Assembly (NCBI GenBank): GCA_964531675.1
Contig: CAZHFW010000020.1
Coordinates: forward strand, 1 to 64,000
Length of the DNA: 64,000 nt
Reading direction: 5' to 3'
From: CAZHFW01 sp964531675
GTDB lineage: Bacteria; Planctomycetota; Phycisphaerae; Phycisphaerales; UBA1924
Numbering within the stretch: the stretch's first letter is position 1; each line of letters begins with the position of its first letter. The translations under genes and the position numbers were made by a program. Positions 42,733-51,004 of the stretch are shown here, piece after piece. The notes under the pieces were generated by a model that was not told the DNA's origin, did no database searches, and saw only the letters and a program-made list of their open reading frames with translations.

Positions 42733-44679
42733 TCAGATGCGACCGAAGAGCTTTTCGAGCTCCCGGATGGTCAGGCGGATGGACGTCGGTCGGCCGTGGG
42801 GGCAGTTGCTGCTCCGCTCCACTTCTTCGCGAAGGTCGAGGAGGGCCCGCACCTGCGATTCTTCGAGTCGATCGCCGGCCTTGATCGCGGCTTTGCACGC
42901 CATCATGTCCAGGACGTCCCGGAGGGTTTCCTCGGTCGTCGGGTTGAAGGCGTCGGACTCGGCGCGTTCGAGCAGGTCGGTCATGAAGTCCTTGGGATCG
43001 ACGCCGCGCTCGAAGAGGAAGGTCGGGAACGCGCGGAGCGCGATGGTGCGCGGGCCGAGCGGCTCGGCGAGCACGCCCAGTCGCTTGAACAGGGCCGCGA
43101 GAGTGTCGAGCCGATCGACCTGGGCTGCGGTGGACTCCAGGACCACCGGCGTGAGCAGGCTCTGGCTTTCCAGATCGCCTCGCGAGACGCGGGCCAGGAG
43201 GCCCTCGAACATGACGCGCTCGTGCAGAGCGTGCTGATCGACGATCACGACGCCCTGCGGGTCCTGGGTCACGACGTAGCTGTTGTGCACCTGGATGTGG
43301 CGCTGCGCGGGAAGGGTCTGCGGGAGCATCGCCTCGCCTGAAGTCGGCACGACGGATGTGATCTCGGAGGTTTGCGGCGACGCTGGCGGCAACGCCTGAC
43401 TCGCCAGATCTGGACTGGACGCGATGGACGCGACGTCCTGCGCGTGCAGAGCCTCGCGGATGGACTCGTAGGAGAGATGCCCGTTGGTCTGGGCGGGGAT
43501 CTGGCGGGAGAAGTAATCGACGTAGCGGGCGGCCCGCTCGATGGGTCCGACGGTCTTGGGCTCCGGAAGCACCGCGCGCGGATCGCTTGCTCCCCCACCG
43601 ATGCTGCCTCCCATCGGGGTGACGGCGGGCGTGATCGTCGGGGTGAGGTCGGCGGCCTGCAAGGCCCGCTTGATCGCGTGGTAGACGACCGAGTGCACCA
43701 CGCCCGAATCGCGGAAGCGCACTTCGGCCTTCTGCGGGTGCACGTTGACGTCGACCGCCTCGGGGCTCATCTCGATGAGCAAGACCGCCGCGGGGAAACG
43801 CGTGGGCTCGATCAGACCGCGGAAGGCTTCCTGGATCGCGTGCTGGATGGTGCGATCACGCACCGCACGCCCGCGCACGAACACGTGCTGCCCGGCGCGG
43901 GTGGCGCGGGCGACCGAGGGACGTCCGACCAGACCCCAGAGCGCCACGCCCCGGCTGTCGTCGTACTGATCGGCGCTGACCTCCAGGAACTGATCCTCGA
44001 GTTCGGGGCCGATGACCGCCAGCGCGCGGGCGCGGGGCGTCTGGCCCGGAGGAGTGTCCAGGAGCGTGCGGCCATCGCACACGAGCGTGAATGCGACCCC
44101 GGGATGGCTGATGGCCAGATCGCGCACGACGTCGACGCACTTGCTCTGTTCGGTGGTGACGGTGCGGAGAAACTTGCGGCGTGCGGGGGTGTTGAAGAAG
44201 AGCGTGCGGACCTCGATGGTGGTCCCGACCGGGCCAGGCGCGGGGCGGACCGGGCGGACCAGTCCGCCTTCGGACTCGATGATCGATGCGCCCGCCTCGT
44301 CGGACGTGCGGGAGCGGATCGAGAGCCTGGAGACCGAGGCGATGGACGCGAGGGCTTCGCCTCGGAAGCCGAGGGTTTCGATGCGTTCGAGTTCGGCGGA
44401 GGAGCGGACCTTGCTGGTCGCGTGGGGTTCGAGCGCGAGGGGCAGTTCCGCGGGGGGGATGCCGCTGCCGTCGTCGGAGATGCGGACCAGCTCGATGCCG
44501 CCTTGCTCGAGTTCAACGACGACGCGCGTCGAGCCCGCATCAAGGGCGTTCTCGAGGAGCTCCTTCACGACCGAGGCGGGGCGCTCGACGACCTCGCCCG
44601 CGGCGATCTGGCTCGCGAGCACGTCCGGGAGCACCTGAATGGGGCGGCGGTTGGCCAAGCCCGGAAGGGTACGCGGCAC
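42733..44679 (-). CDS. mutL: DNA mismatch repair protein MutL
   Basis: MutL links mismatch recognition to strand removal. The 648-residue chain has the GHKL ATPase: IAAGEVVERPASVVKELLENALDAG split by variable residues, DDGSGI, TLGFRGEALASIASV. The C-terminal part has the endonuclease metal motif DQHALHERVMFE starting at Asp481 and later ACKAAIKAGD and CPHGRPT, so it belongs to the nicking MutL class found where MutH is absent. The start is GTG at 44679, before the first strand (RPIQVLPDVLASQ). It is divergent from the HIT gene. No mutS is in the window. Confidence 0.95.
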   Translation of the reverse strand: MPRTLPGLANRRPIQVLPDVLASQIAAGEVVERPASVVKELLENALDAGSTRVVVELEQGGIELVRISDDGSGIPPAELPLALEPHATSKVRSSAELERIETLGFRGEALASIASVSRLSIRSRTSDEAGASIIESEGGLVRPVRPAPGPVGTTIEVRTLFFNTPARRKFLRTVTTEQSKCVDVVRDLAISHPGVAFTLVCDGRTLLDTPPGQTPRARALAVIGPELEDQFLEVSADQYDDSRGVALWGLVGRPSVARATRAGQHVFVRGRAVRDRTIQHAIQEAFRGLIEPTRFPAAVLLIEMSPEAVDVNVHPQKAEVRFRDSGVVHSVVYHAIKRALQAADLTPTITPAVTPMGGSIGGGASDPRAVLPEPKTVGPIERAARYVDYFSRQIPAQTNGHLSYESIREALHAQDVASIASSPDLASQALPPASPQTSEITSVVPTSGEAMLPQTLPAQRHIQVHNSYVVTQDPQGVVIVDQHALHERVMFEGLLARVSRGDLESQSLLTPVVLESTAAQVDRLDTLAALFKRLGVLAEPLGPRTIALRAFPTFLFERGVDPKDFMTDLLERAESDAFNPTTEETLRDVLDMMACKAAIKAGDRLEESQVRALLDLREEVERSSNCPHGRPTSIRLTIRELEKLFGRI

Positions 44680-44727
44680 GCGTCATCCACGGGATTTGCC
44701 CCGATCGACCGGGCTGGACGGGCGCGG

Positions 44728-44733
44728 TAGGCT
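44728..44733 (+). promoter_or_regulatory. Candidate -10 box of the HIT gene (TAGGCT)
   Basis: TAGGCT ends six bases before the ATG at 44740. Confidence 0.42.
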
Positions 44734-44739
44734 CTGGGC

Positions 44740-45162
44740 ATGGCCGACACCATCTTCCACAGCATCGTCAAAGGCGAAGTCCCCTGCTACAAGGTGTATG
44801 AGGACCAGCATGTCCTGGCGTTCCTGGACATCCACCCGCTGAGCAAGGGGCACACGCTGGTGATTCCCAAGGTGCACGCGGAGACGCTCGACAAGCTGCC
44901 CGAGGAATACGCCGCAGCGATCGGCAAGGTGCTCCCGAGAATCTCGGCGGCGGTCTTGAAGGCGACCGGCGCGCACGCGTTCAACGTGCTGCAGAACAAC
45001 GGCCCAAAGGCCCATCAGGCGGTGATGTGGGTGCACTTCCACATCATCCCGAAGTACGACCACGGGCCTGATGATGGCTTGCACCTGTTCTGGAAGCCCA
45101 CCAAGCTTGATCCGAGGCACGCGCACGAGTTCCAGGAGAAGATCTCGGCGCTGCTGAAGTAA
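44740..45162 (+). CDS. HIT-family nucleotide hydrolase with altered HIT motif
   Basis: The 140-residue protein is a HINT-like nucleoside phosphoramidase/hydrolase: FLDIHPLSKGHTLVIPK, NVLQNNGPKAHQ and a HIT motif. The motif reads WVHFHIIP in place of the usual HVHFHIIP, so the first histidine is tryptophan while the catalytic middle histidine and the third are kept. Activity may be retained or tuned. The substrate is unknown. It ends 9 bases before the convergent birA stop. Confidence 0.9.
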   Translation: MADTIFHSIVKGEVPCYKVYEDQHVLAFLDIHPLSKGHTLVIPKVHAETLDKLPEEYAAAIGKVLPRISAAVLKATGAHAFNVLQNNGPKAHQAVMWVHFHIIPKYDHGPDDGLHLFWKPTKLDPRHAHEFQEKISALLK

Positions 45163-45171
45163 CGCAAGCCT

Positions 45172-45960
45172 TCAGGCGTCGTGCACCATTGAAGTCGCCA
45201 GCGCCGGGAGGGTGACCAGGCCATCGGCGGTGCGGAGTCTGATGTCGCTGGTCGGACGGATGGACTCCACGACGCCCGCGTAGCGGCGGCCGCTGAACTC
45301 AAAGACGCGGTGCGTGCCCACGAGCACGTCGAAGCTCCCCCACCGCATGGCGCGCGCGTCGGGGGTTTGGTCCAGGGCCATCGCGAGTGACTCGATGAGT
45401 CTCTCGAGCACGCGAAGCCGGCCCGACGCACCGTTGAGCATCGCCAGCGAGGCGGCACGACCGCGGAGCGTCTCCGGGAAGTCCGCTCCCGACTGATGCA
45501 CGTTGATGCCGATGCCGACGAGCGCGGTCTGCCCCACGCGCTCGATGAGCACGCCCGCGAGCTTGCGGCCTGAGGCTGCACGCTCAACCACGTCATTGGG
45601 CCAGCGGAGCCCCAGGTCGGCGGAGCAGCACGCCAGGCACGCATCCAGGCTCGCGAGCCCCGCGGAGATCGACAGGGCGGGCGGATCGAAACGCTCGGCA
45701 TCGAGCGTGAACGTGACCGCCAGGCCGAGGCCTCGGGTGTCGGCCCAGGCGCGTCCGAGCCTGCCCCGGCCGGCGGTCTGGCGATCCGCGACCACGATCA
45801 GCCCCGGTGAACCGTCCGCGCGGGCGGGATCCATGGTGGAATCGGTTTCCGCCAGGACCATGACACGGGAGAACAAGCCTCGCGATGTTGACGCGGCGGC
45901 GGCGCGGATGTGATCGGCCCAGAGATGGATCGGCGGATCTTCGCTCACGCGGGGGAGCAC
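45172..45960 (-). CDS. birA: Biotin-protein ligase (no DNA-binding domain)
   Basis: This enzyme attaches biotin to the carrier protein of acetyl-CoA carboxylase and related enzymes. The 262-residue chain has the biotinyl-AMP loop GRGRLGRAW (64-72), LRWPNDVV and KLAGVLIE, which holds the catalytic lysine, and VGIGINVHQ. The usual N-terminal winged helix of bifunctional BirA is absent, so it is not a repressor. The GTG start at 45960 overlaps the end of nadC by 16 bases. Confidence 0.92.
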   Translation of the reverse strand: MLPRVSEDPPIHLWADHIRAAAASTSRGLFSRVMVLAETDSTMDPARADGSPGLIVVADRQTAGRGRLGRAWADTRGLGLAVTFTLDAERFDPPALSISAGLASLDACLACCSADLGLRWPNDVVERAASGRKLAGVLIERVGQTALVGIGINVHQSGADFPETLRGRAASLAMLNGASGRLRVLERLIESLAMALDQTPDARAMRWGSFDVLVGTHRVFEFSGRRYAGVVESIRPTSDIRLRTADGLVTLPALATSMVHDA

Positions 45961-46928
45961 CAGACGCCCTTGCCGCCTTCGATGTCCATGGCGACGTCGA
46001 GGGAGACCGCCGAGTGCGTGAGGGCGCCGGCGCTGATGCGGTCCACGCCGGTGCGGGCGATCTCGTGGATCGTGGAGAGCCGCACGCCGCCGGAGGCTTC
46101 GAGCTGGAGTGTGGGATTGCGCTGGTCGCGGAGCTCGGAAGCGCTGCGCAGCATGTCGGTGGTCATGTTGTCGAGCAGGACGATGTCGACGACGCCCGCT
46201 TCGAGCGTGAGCAGGGCGGCGAACTGTTCGAGCGTGTCCACCTCGACCTCGACGAACGTCGGGGCGGGCCTGAAGCTCCGGGCCTTGGCCGCGGCGGCGT
46301 GGATGTACTCGGGAAGCGAAGCGACGCCGACGCCCGCGATGTGGTTGTCCTTGATGAGGACCGCGTCATGCAGGCCCATGCGGTGGGAGTGGCCCCCGCC
46401 GCAACGGACCGCGTACTTCTCGAGGACGCGCAGGCCCGGGGTGGTCTTGCGGGTGTCGTAGAGGCGGGCGCGTCCGCCGTCGGCCGCGACATCGCCCATG
46501 GCGGCGACGAACTGCGCGGTCTTGGTGGCGACGCCGCAGAGTCGTCCGACGAGGTTGAGGGTGGTGCGTTCGAGCGCCAGGATCTGGCGGAGCGGGCCGC
46601 AGACTTCGGCGAGGGTGGTCTTTTCTTTGACCCACTGTCCGTCGGAGGCGTGGGTGCGCACCTTGACGTCGGGCGCGAAGATCTCGACCAGGGCGGGGAG
46701 GGCGGCCAGCCCGCTGACCACGCCCTCGACGCGCGCGACGATGGAGGCGACGCCCGGCTGATCGGCGCCGATGCAGCAGACGCTGGTGACATCCCTTGGC
46801 GCGACGGGGCCGAGGTCCTCGTCCCGGGCCAGTTCGAGCAGGCGGCGCACCAGGCCCGAGCCCGCCAGCTTGGCGTAGAAGTCTTCCAGGGGCAACGCGT
46901 TGAGATCGGTCTGATCCATCACGAGCAT
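45945..46928 (-). CDS. nadC: Nicotinate-nucleotide pyrophosphorylase
   Basis: NadC (quinolinate phosphoribosyltransferase) makes nicotinate mononucleotide from quinolinate and PRPP. The 327-residue protein has the conserved LNLVGRLCGVATKT, DTRKTTPGLRVLEKYAVRCGGG, HRMGLHDAVLIKDNHI, VEVEVDTLEQF and EASGGVRL. ATG at 46928 or 46919 are both possible starts. It precedes birA with overlap. No nadA or nadB is nearby. Confidence 0.95.
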   Translation of the reverse strand: MLVMDQTDLNALPLEDFYAKLAGSGLVRRLLELARDEDLGPVAPRDVTSVCCIGADQPGVASIVARVEGVVSGLAALPALVEIFAPDVKVRTHASDGQWVKEKTTLAEVCGPLRQILALERTTLNLVGRLCGVATKTAQFVAAMGDVAADGGRARLYDTRKTTPGLRVLEKYAVRCGGGHSHRMGLHDAVLIKDNHIAGVGVASLPEYIHAAAAKARSFRPAPTFVEVEVDTLEQFAALLTLEAGVVDIVLLDNMTTDMLRSASELRDQRNPTLQLEASGGVRLSTIHEIARTGVDRISAGALTHSAVSLDVAMDIEGGKGVWCSPA

Positions 46929-47063
46929 CGTAACCCCCGACTGATGTGACCTTTGGAGTCGATCCGCCAGATCCGACGCACCTGAACGAAACCCGTTCCA
47001 TGGTTGGTCGTCCGGCGTCGCCTGCGGCCATAAACTTTTCGCTTGGACATACAGGAGATGCCC

Positions 47064-47843
47064 ATGGGTCTGCTTTCCGGCAAAATTGGTCTGGTCGTCG
47101 GGATCGCCAACGACCGTTCGTACGCCTGGCACATCGCCAAGTCCCTGCACGAGCACGGGGCGACCTGCGCCTTCACCCACCTCCCGGGCGAGAAGAACGA
47201 GCGCCGCACCCGCAAGGCGGTCGAGGAGATGGGGATCACGGATTACTTCTGCTGCCCCATGGACGCGTCCAAGGACGAGGACATCGACGCGGCGTTCGCC
47301 AGGTACGCCGAGAAGTTCGACCGCATGGACTTCCTGATCCACTCCATCGCCTTCGCCGACCGCGAGTGGCTCCAGCGCGGCAAGTTCGTGCACACGCCCC
47401 GCCAGGCCTATCTGAGCGCCATCGACATCTCCGCGTACACGCTCCTGGGGATGGCCCGCCGGGCGGCTCCCCTGATGCGTCAGGGAGGCTCCATCCTGGG
47501 GATGAGCTACTACGGCGCGGAGAAGGTCGTCCCCGGGTACAACGTCATGGGCGTGGCCAAGGCGGCGCTCGAAGCAACCAGCCGCTACATCGCGGCCGAG
47601 CTCGGCGAGCAGAACATCCGCTGCAACATCATCTCGGGCGGGTACCTCCGCACGCTGGCTTCCTCGGCGGTCGGCGGGACCGACGACATGGAGAAGCACA
47701 GCGCCGAACGGGCCCCGCTGCGTCGCAGCGTTGAGGGCTCCGACGTGGGCAAGACCGCGGTCTACCTCGTCTCCGACCTGGCGTCGGGCGTCACGGGAGA
47801 GACGATCTACGTCGATTGCGGCGTGAGCACGATCGGCGTCTGA
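47064..47843 (+). CDS. fabI: Enoyl-[acyl-carrier-protein] reductase (NADH)
   Basis: FabI reduces enoyl-ACP in the last step of the fatty acid cycle. The 259-residue product is an SDR with GIANDRSYAWHIAKSLHE at the nucleotide site, LIHSIAFADREW and the catalytic pair in YNVMGVAK (Tyr-x6-Lys). ATG 47064 is preferred because AGGAG lies six bases upstream; TTG 47043 and ATG 47058 would leave no room. TAAACT at 47031-47036 may be the -10 box. The gene is monocistronic with a strong terminator. Confidence 0.96.
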   Translation: MGLLSGKIGLVVGIANDRSYAWHIAKSLHEHGATCAFTHLPGEKNERRTRKAVEEMGITDYFCCPMDASKDEDIDAAFARYAEKFDRMDFLIHSIAFADREWLQRGKFVHTPRQAYLSAIDISAYTLLGMARRAAPLMRQGGSILGMSYYGAEKVVPGYNVMGVAKAALEATSRYIAAELGEQNIRCNIISGGYLRTLASSAVGGTDDMEKHSAERAPLRRSVEGSDVGKTAVYLVSDLASGVTGETIYVDCGVSTIGV

Positions 47844-47878
47844 GCTCCGCGATCAGCCCCTGTTCCAAAGCCTTCCCC

Positions 47879-47909
47879 ACGCCCCGCCCTTCTCGGACGG
47901 GGCGTTTTT
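47879..47909 (+). terminator. Intrinsic terminator after fabI
   Basis: ACGCCCCG (47879-47886) pairs with CGGGGCGT (47898-47905), continuing inward by two pairs after a mismatch, and five T follow. Confidence 0.88.
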
Positions 47910-47978
47910 CGTTCCCCGTAGGCGGTTTTCTGCGGAACCAGGCCCGGATCGGGGTCAATCGCCCGTGGATTGGTGGAG

Positions 47979-48009
47979 TTTCGGTCCGAAAGAGGCCGAT
48001 ATCGGCCTC
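47979..48009. promoter_or_regulatory. Two abutting palindromes before a small gene; possible sigma-28 promoter
   Basis: TTTCGGTCCGAAA (47979-47991) is followed without gap by the perfect 18-bp palindrome GAGGCCGATATCGGCCTC (47992-48009), and the GTG at 48010 follows at once. The second palindrome contains GCCGATAT (47995-48002), the -10 element of sigma-28/sigma-D promoters, seven bases from the GTG. TGGAGTTT 13 bases upstream of it matches the E. coli sigma-28 -35 at 6 of 8 positions but with spacing two longer. The promoter reading is tentative; the palindromes are certain. Confidence 0.5.
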
Positions 48010-48288
48010 GTGTCGATCGTGCCCACCAACGTGAGTGCGGCCATCGCGGGCGCCCATGCTGCCCAGCAGACGTACACACGACAGGCGCCCAAGAAGTCCG
48101 ACCAGACGCGCGGCACCAAGCCCACCACGCCCCGGGATGAAGTCGAACTCACCGTGACCGGCGTGGAGCACGAGAACGCGATCCGCGATCTGAAGGACTC
48201 TTCTCAGGAAGAGTCACGCGAAGATCGCCAGGCGCACGGCGAGGACCTCCCGCCGCAACCTCCCAAGCGCCTCGACCTCGAGGCCTGA
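48010..48288 (+). CDS. Small hydrophilic protein of unknown function
   Basis: The product has 92 residues from GTG 48010. The N-terminus, VSIVPTNVSAAIAGAHAAQQ, resembles a short conserved start I recall from other planctomycete small proteins; the rest is charged and probably disordered (DSSQEESREDRQAHGEDLP). A start at GTG 47965 would translate through the palindromes and is less likely. No membrane segment or known domain is visible. Confidence 0.55.
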   Translation: MSIVPTNVSAAIAGAHAAQQTYTRQAPKKSDQTRGTKPTTPRDEVELTVTGVEHENAIRDLKDSSQEESREDRQAHGEDLPPQPPKRLDLEA

Positions 48289-48311
48289 TCCTCACCGAAA
48301 CTCGCACCCGC

Positions 48312-49859
48312 TCAGGCCGCCTTGCGCCGACGGCGCGGCGTGGCCTGTGCCGCGGCCTGGTCGATCGCGATCGGACCCGTCTCGGGCGTCTGACTTGGCT
48401 TGGACGCGGGCTTGCGGGATGTCGCAGACTTGGGCTTGCTGGCGCGGCGCGTCCGGGGCTTGGCCTGCGCGGTCGCCTTCGCGGGTGTGCGGGTCCGGGG
48501 CTTGGAGCCTTTGGTTCCAGCGGACTTGCGCGGCTTGCGGTTCTTGGCCCGGCCCGAATCAGCGCCGGCCTGCTCGGACGCTTGCGCCGCGGGAAGCCCG
48601 AGCTGCTCGGCCCGACGCTGGCTCACCAGATCGAGCGTGAGGCGGTGCAGGAGCGCACGATCCTGATCGCGGCCGACGAGCCAGGCGCTGAAACGCATCT
48701 CTTCCAGCAGGTCGCCTTGCGTGAAGACGAGCTTCTCGACCGGCATCGCGGCGCACGCGAGCACGACGCCCGCGGCGACACGTCCGACGGCAAGCGGGTC
48801 GTGACGACCCTGATCGAGTTCGGCCTGGATGAAGGCGCTGTTGTCCACGCCCGGCAGCGTGGGCCTGGTGCGGAGCATGCGGTCGGCCGCGAGCAGAGCC
48901 TGGCGGCCTCCCTGATCGTCGAGGTCTGCAAAGCGGGCGGCGCCGAGCCTGAGCATGACTTCCGCCTCGTTGCCCGCACAGCGGGCGCAGAGTTCGGCCA
49001 GATGCCGCTGTGGGGATGCGAATCCCGCCGGGCGATCGGTGACGGCCCAGGCGCTGAGCACGCGGGCCGCAGCCCGATGGGCGGCCCGGATGGTCCCGAG
49101 CGAGGCGTGCTGAAGGACCACCGCAAGACGCGACATCGCTTCATCCGCGACGCCGCTGTGGTCCAGGGCCTTGCGCCCGCGCCAGCGGTCGTTGGTCAGC
49201 AGCCTGGCGTCGAGCCTTGAACAGGCTGCGGCGGTCTCCACCAGCGCGCGGATCAGATGGATCTCAACATCGCTGGTCGGGTTGTCGTCGATGGTGACCT
49301 GCGAGCAATCCAGGCGGGTCGGAAACACCGCGGGATAGGAGAGCGGGCGGGACGCGCCCCAGTCGAACCACGCGGCCTCGCGCTGGCGGTGCTCGCGGGA
49401 GAGGATCTTCACGCCTCCCTGGATCGGGACGACCATCGCGTCCAGGTTGAGATCCTGGCACGCGGCCCGGTCGGCGGCGTTGCTGGCGACAAAGACGAAC
49501 TGCACGCCTCCCGAGCCCGGCGCATGCTTGAGCTGTCTGGAGAACTCGTGACCCACGCGGATGCCCACGCGGAGCGGCGCGGTGGGCCAACGGCCGGCAT
49601 CGAGTTTCCGGGCCCAGCGGTGCTGAGCGGGGGTCTGGCCGCACGGATCGGCGACCATCTCTCCCTTCAAGGTCTGCTCGCCCACGCCCAGGCACCAACT
49701 GGCTGCCTGGCCGAGGACCGCAGCGAACCGGTACGTGCTTCCCTTGAACCCTTCGGGCCAGGAGGCGACGACCAGTTTGGCGCCGTCGGTGGACGCCGTG
49801 GACCGGCGCTCGCGAGCAAAGGTACGGGGCGTGAACTCGTTCTGATGGTCGAGCGACAT
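48312..49859 (-). CDS. Unknown protein with histone-H1-like basic tail
   Basis: The 515-residue protein is not one I recognise. Residues 1-415 look like a globular alpha/beta and helical body without signal or membrane segments; VVPIQGGVKILSREHRQRE and RLDCSQVTIDDNPTSDVEIHL are typical stretches. From about 420 to the end, the tail is rich in Lys, Pro, Arg, Thr, Ala and Ser (RTRTPAKATAQAKPRTRRAS and more), like histone H1 or DNA-binding tails of bacterial proteins. The start at 49859 is the first ATG. It is monocistronic. Confidence 0.65.
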   Translation of the reverse strand: MSLDHQNEFTPRTFARERRSTASTDGAKLVVASWPEGFKGSTYRFAAVLGQAASWCLGVGEQTLKGEMVADPCGQTPAQHRWARKLDAGRWPTAPLRVGIRVGHEFSRQLKHAPGSGGVQFVFVASNAADRAACQDLNLDAMVVPIQGGVKILSREHRQREAAWFDWGASRPLSYPAVFPTRLDCSQVTIDDNPTSDVEIHLIRALVETAAACSRLDARLLTNDRWRGRKALDHSGVADEAMSRLAVVLQHASLGTIRAAHRAAARVLSAWAVTDRPAGFASPQRHLAELCARCAGNEAEVMLRLGAARFADLDDQGGRQALLAADRMLRTRPTLPGVDNSAFIQAELDQGRHDPLAVGRVAAGVVLACAAMPVEKLVFTQGDLLEEMRFSAWLVGRDQDRALLHRLTLDLVSQRRAEQLGLPAAQASEQAGADSGRAKNRKPRKSAGTKGSKPRTRTPAKATAQAKPRTRRASKPKSATSRKPASKPSQTPETGPIAIDQAAAQATPRRRRKAA

Positions 49860-50095
49860 GCTCCCATCCGATCGGCGGCAAGGGATACGGGATTGAGCGT
49901 GGCAACCTTCCCAGCGTGGATGCGTGCGCGTGAAGACCTCAGGCTGCGCCTGCGCGGGCCGCGCCGGTCCGGGAAAGGTTTTTCAGAGCGGGGCGCGACC
50001 GATACCAAAGAAAACAGGCCCCGAGAAGCGTCGCGTCGCGACGTCCCAGAGCCTTTTCTGTGCCGCAAACCAGCTTTAAAGCCGCTGCGGGAGCT

Positions 50096-50929
50096 TTAGC
50101 GGCCCGTGAAGAACTTGGCGATGCCGTGGATGGTGACCGCACGGCCGACGGCGGCGATGGACTCGGTGAGCGGAATGTGCTTGGGGCACACCTTCACGCA
50201 GTTCTGGGCGTTGCCGCAGTCGTTCACGCCGCCCTGGCCCATGAGGGTGTCGAGTCTCTCGGACTTGAGCTGCTTCCCAGTGCCGTGCATGTTGAAGAGC
50301 CTGGCCTGGCTGATGGCGTGAGCCCCGATAAACGCGGTGTCCCAGTGCTGGGCGTCGCCCTCGAGCGTGAACTGAGGGCAGGCCTCGAGGCAGCAGCCGC
50401 AGGACATGCACTCGGAGAGCCGGTAACGCGTCTCCTGCTCCTGGGGCATCTCGGTCGGACCAGCGCCGAGGTCGTAGGTCCCGTCGATGGGCACCCAGGC
50501 CTTCACGCGGGTGAGGTTGTGGAAGAGCCTGGAGCGGTCCACCCAGAGGTCACGGAAGACCGGGAACTTGCTCATGGGCTCCAGGGTCACGACGTCGCCC
50601 GCGTTGGGAGCGGCCTGGTCGATGAGGCAGGAGCAGGACTGGCGCACCTTGCCGTTGATGACCATGGTGCACGCGCCGCAGACTTCCTCAAGGCAGCCCG
50701 AGTCCCACACCGGGGGCGTGGTGCGCTTGCCGTCGACGGTGACGGGGTTGGCCGCGATCCACTGGAGGCAGGAGATGACGTTGGCGCCGCGGGCGACCGG
50801 GACGTCAAAGTCTTCCCAGCGGGTGGGCTTGCCCGGGCCATCGCAGCGTGCGATGCGGAAGCGGACGGTGCGGGTGGCCGCACCGGACTTGGGAGCATTG
50901 GAGGGGCTCAACGTGGCCGAATCGCTCAT
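50096..50929 (-). CDS. sdhB: Succinate dehydrogenase/fumarate reductase iron-sulfur subunit
   Basis: SdhB carries electrons from the flavin subunit to the membrane. The 277-residue chain has cysteine groups for three centres: CLEEVCGACTMVINGK with a later Cys for [2Fe-2S], CMSCGCCLEACPQ for [4Fe-4S] with the later CGNAQNCVKVCP completing the [4Fe-4S]/[3Fe-4S] set. The start at 50929 has GGAG upstream. It is the last gene of sdhCAB. Confidence 0.95.
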   Translation of the reverse strand: MSDSATLSPSNAPKSGAATRTVRFRIARCDGPGKPTRWEDFDVPVARGANVISCLQWIAANPVTVDGKRTTPPVWDSGCLEEVCGACTMVINGKVRQSCSCLIDQAAPNAGDVVTLEPMSKFPVFRDLWVDRSRLFHNLTRVKAWVPIDGTYDLGAGPTEMPQEQETRYRLSECMSCGCCLEACPQFTLEGDAQHWDTAFIGAHAISQARLFNMHGTGKQLKSERLDTLMGQGGVNDCGNAQNCVKVCPKHIPLTESIAAVGRAVTIHGIAKFFTGR

Positions 50930-51004
50930 GACACACTCCGAATCTGGCTTCACTCAACCCTTCGACACCGGCGTGGGGACTGGTTTCACGGATGGCGCTG
51001 GTTC

